In this document: piece after piece, positions 63,050 to 64,000 of the stretch | How positions within the stretch are numbered: the stretch's first letter is position 1 | Layout: each line of letters begins with the position of its first letter | From: Bradyrhizobium cytisi | GTDB taxonomy: Bacteria; Pseudomonadota; Alphaproteobacteria; Rhizobiales; Xanthobacteraceae | NCBI RefSeq assembly: GCF_008123515.1 | Contig: NZ_VSSR01000069.1 | Span: forward strand, 1 to 64,000 | DNA: 64,000 nucleotides | Direction: 5' to 3' | Program-made: the position numbers and the translations under genes | Notes under the pieces: model-generated | The model's database searches: none | What the model was told of the DNA's origin: nothing | The model's input: the letters and a program-made list of their open reading frames with translations, nothing else

Positions 63050-64000
63050 TTAACGCGGAAGACCACCGCCTTGTGGCGGCATCTCACTGCCAAGGCCCAT
63101 ATCGAGGTCGAGCAGCTTCATCTGGTCGTTCAGGTCCCGCAGCAATTGCAGCCGCCGGCGCGTCCTCCCCTCGATGTCGGCAGCCTCGCGCGGCAACGTC
63201 GGCCACCGGCGCGAGAGGTCGTCACGATTGACCAGGCGGTCGGCGCGGAGCTCGTCGAGCGCGGCGCGATCGATGCCGAGCGTGTCGGCAGATTGTCCGA
63301 TCAACAGACGGAGCAGCCCCTTCACTTCGGCCAGCGCCGCGAGGTCGGTCCTCTGTACCGACTTCGCGAACCTGCCAGAGAGATCCGCCCACGCATGGGA
63401 GGTGACGAGATAGGTGTAGAGAATGTCAACCCAGTTCTGCCCGCCGTCATCGTAGAAGGCGCGGCGCGACAGCAGTCGACGCGCAAGTGCCCGGACCTGA
63501 TCCCGCTTCAACGATGCGCATGAGGCGATCTCGATCACCGATTGGACCGCAGGATCCCGGGACAGATCTCGTCCCACAGGAAGCCTGACGACACCATCCG
63601 GCAAATTCGAATCGAGCGGCCTGAAGGCGCCGTCATCGCGCGGCCGCGAATATCGGGCGATTGCGAAGCGGTGCTCGGGCCGCTCGGCGTCGGACGCCGC
63701 ACCAAAATGGATGATGTTGAAGCCGGCGTCGTCGCCGCCCTGCCCGGTGGAGGACGGGCAGGAGAGCACATAGATCGTGCGCCAGAAATCCTCGCCGCCG
63801 CTCCGGGGCGCACGCGGGTCGGGAATCGAATAGCGGGTGAGCCCCTCGACATGCCGGTGCCCGTGCAAGACCAGATTGACGTTGAGCGAGGTCGCCGCTT
63901 CGAGAAAGGTCGCGGGCGCGGCGAGATACATCAGCGGCTCGTCCGGAACCCCGAGAAACCGCTTGCCCTCGCCGGTCGCCTGCGGCAGCGGATGATGATG
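63050..64000 (-). CDS. Metallophosphoesterase family protein (5' end outside the window)
   Basis: The frame is open to the right edge, so the true start is missing; 316 residues are visible. At the edge the motif HHHPLP appears, and LVLHGHRHVEG follows, the last metal-binding motif (GHxH) of calcineurin-like phosphoesterases. After about residue 110 the sequence is an unassigned C-terminal region with no recognisable domain; LRLLIGQSADTL and TRRRLQLLRDLNDQMKLLDLDMGLG suggest helices. The substrate cannot be inferred. Confidence 0.75.
   Translation of the reverse strand, partial: HHHPLPQATGEGKRFLGVPDEPLMYLAAPATFLEAATSLNVNLVLHGHRHVEGLTRYSIPDPRAPRSGGEDFWRTIYVLSCPSSTGQGGDDAGFNIIHFGAASDAERPEHRFAIARYSRPRDDGAFRPLDSNLPDGVVRLPVGRDLSRDPAVQSVIEIASCASLKRDQVRALARRLLSRRAFYDDGGQNWVDILYTYLVTSHAWADLSGRFAKSVQRTDLAALAEVKGLLRLLIGQSADTLGIDRAALDELRADRLVNRDDLSRRWPTLPREAADIEGRTRRRLQLLRDLNDQMKLLDLDMGLGSEMPPQGGGLPR

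Overview
The window looks like a chromosomal segment of a soil alphaproteobacterium, most likely Bradyrhizobium (Hyphomicrobiales, Nitrobacteraceae). The reasons are the high GC content with strong GC bias at third codon positions, a TfdA-alpha type dioxygenase, a urt-ure operon, a Flp/Tad pilus locus and short palindromic intergenic repeats. This assignment rests on protein families and gene order recalled from memory; no search was run. Replication, phage, IS and tRNA genes are absent, so this is ordinary chromosome rather than an island.

Region by region: 1-9.5 kb is a mixed set: CsbD-like stress protein, an SDR, the TfdA-like dioxygenase, YqgE/AlgH, a DsbD-alpha-like secreted protein, a polysaccharide flippase, a TauE/SafE exporter, a bdhA-patatin pair that may mobilise polyhydroxybutyrate, and a CAP-domain lipoprotein. 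9.5-21.1 kb is a complete assimilatory sulfate cluster: a leftward run cysG-DUF2849-cysI-DUF934-cysH-sbp-cysT-cysW-cysA and a divergent cysD-cysNC pair, sharing one short control region with inverted repeats. Next come malate synthase G, a 51-residue membrane protein, two tandem 697-residue chemoreceptors, DUF2865, an L,D-transpeptidase, an AI-2E/PerM family transporter, a YqjD/YqjE-like pair, OpgC, and an HWE-type histidine kinase whose ATP-binding N box is degenerate.

35.6-47.6 kb is one 12-kb leftward operon for urea: urtABCDE (ABC uptake) followed by ureD, ureA, ureB, an HD-domain small alarmone hydrolase-like gene, ureC, an ABM-type monooxygenase, ureE (long His tail), ureF and ureG. A good sigma-54 (-24/-12) sequence lies 77 nt upstream of urtA, which fits nitrogen control. 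48.1-50.5 kb carries an RNA-remodelling trio: rhlE helicase, an IF-1 paralogue and a cold-shock protein.

50.5-62.9 kb is the Tad pilus locus: flp pilin, cpaA, cpaB, cpaC, cpaD, cpaE, cpaF, tadB and tadC to the right, and tadD convergent. To its left, on the other strand, lie a sterol desaturase family gene, a stand-alone secretin N-domain gene and a broken TadE-family gene that looks like a fusion of two different TadE-type genes. The window ends inside a metallophosphoesterase gene.

Most likely new or under-described points: the TadE chimera; the alarmone hydrolase inside the urease operon; the degenerate histidine kinase; the DUF934/DUF2849 pair bound to sulfite reductase without any flavoprotein; and three copies of a composite palindromic element, two of them between convergent genes.
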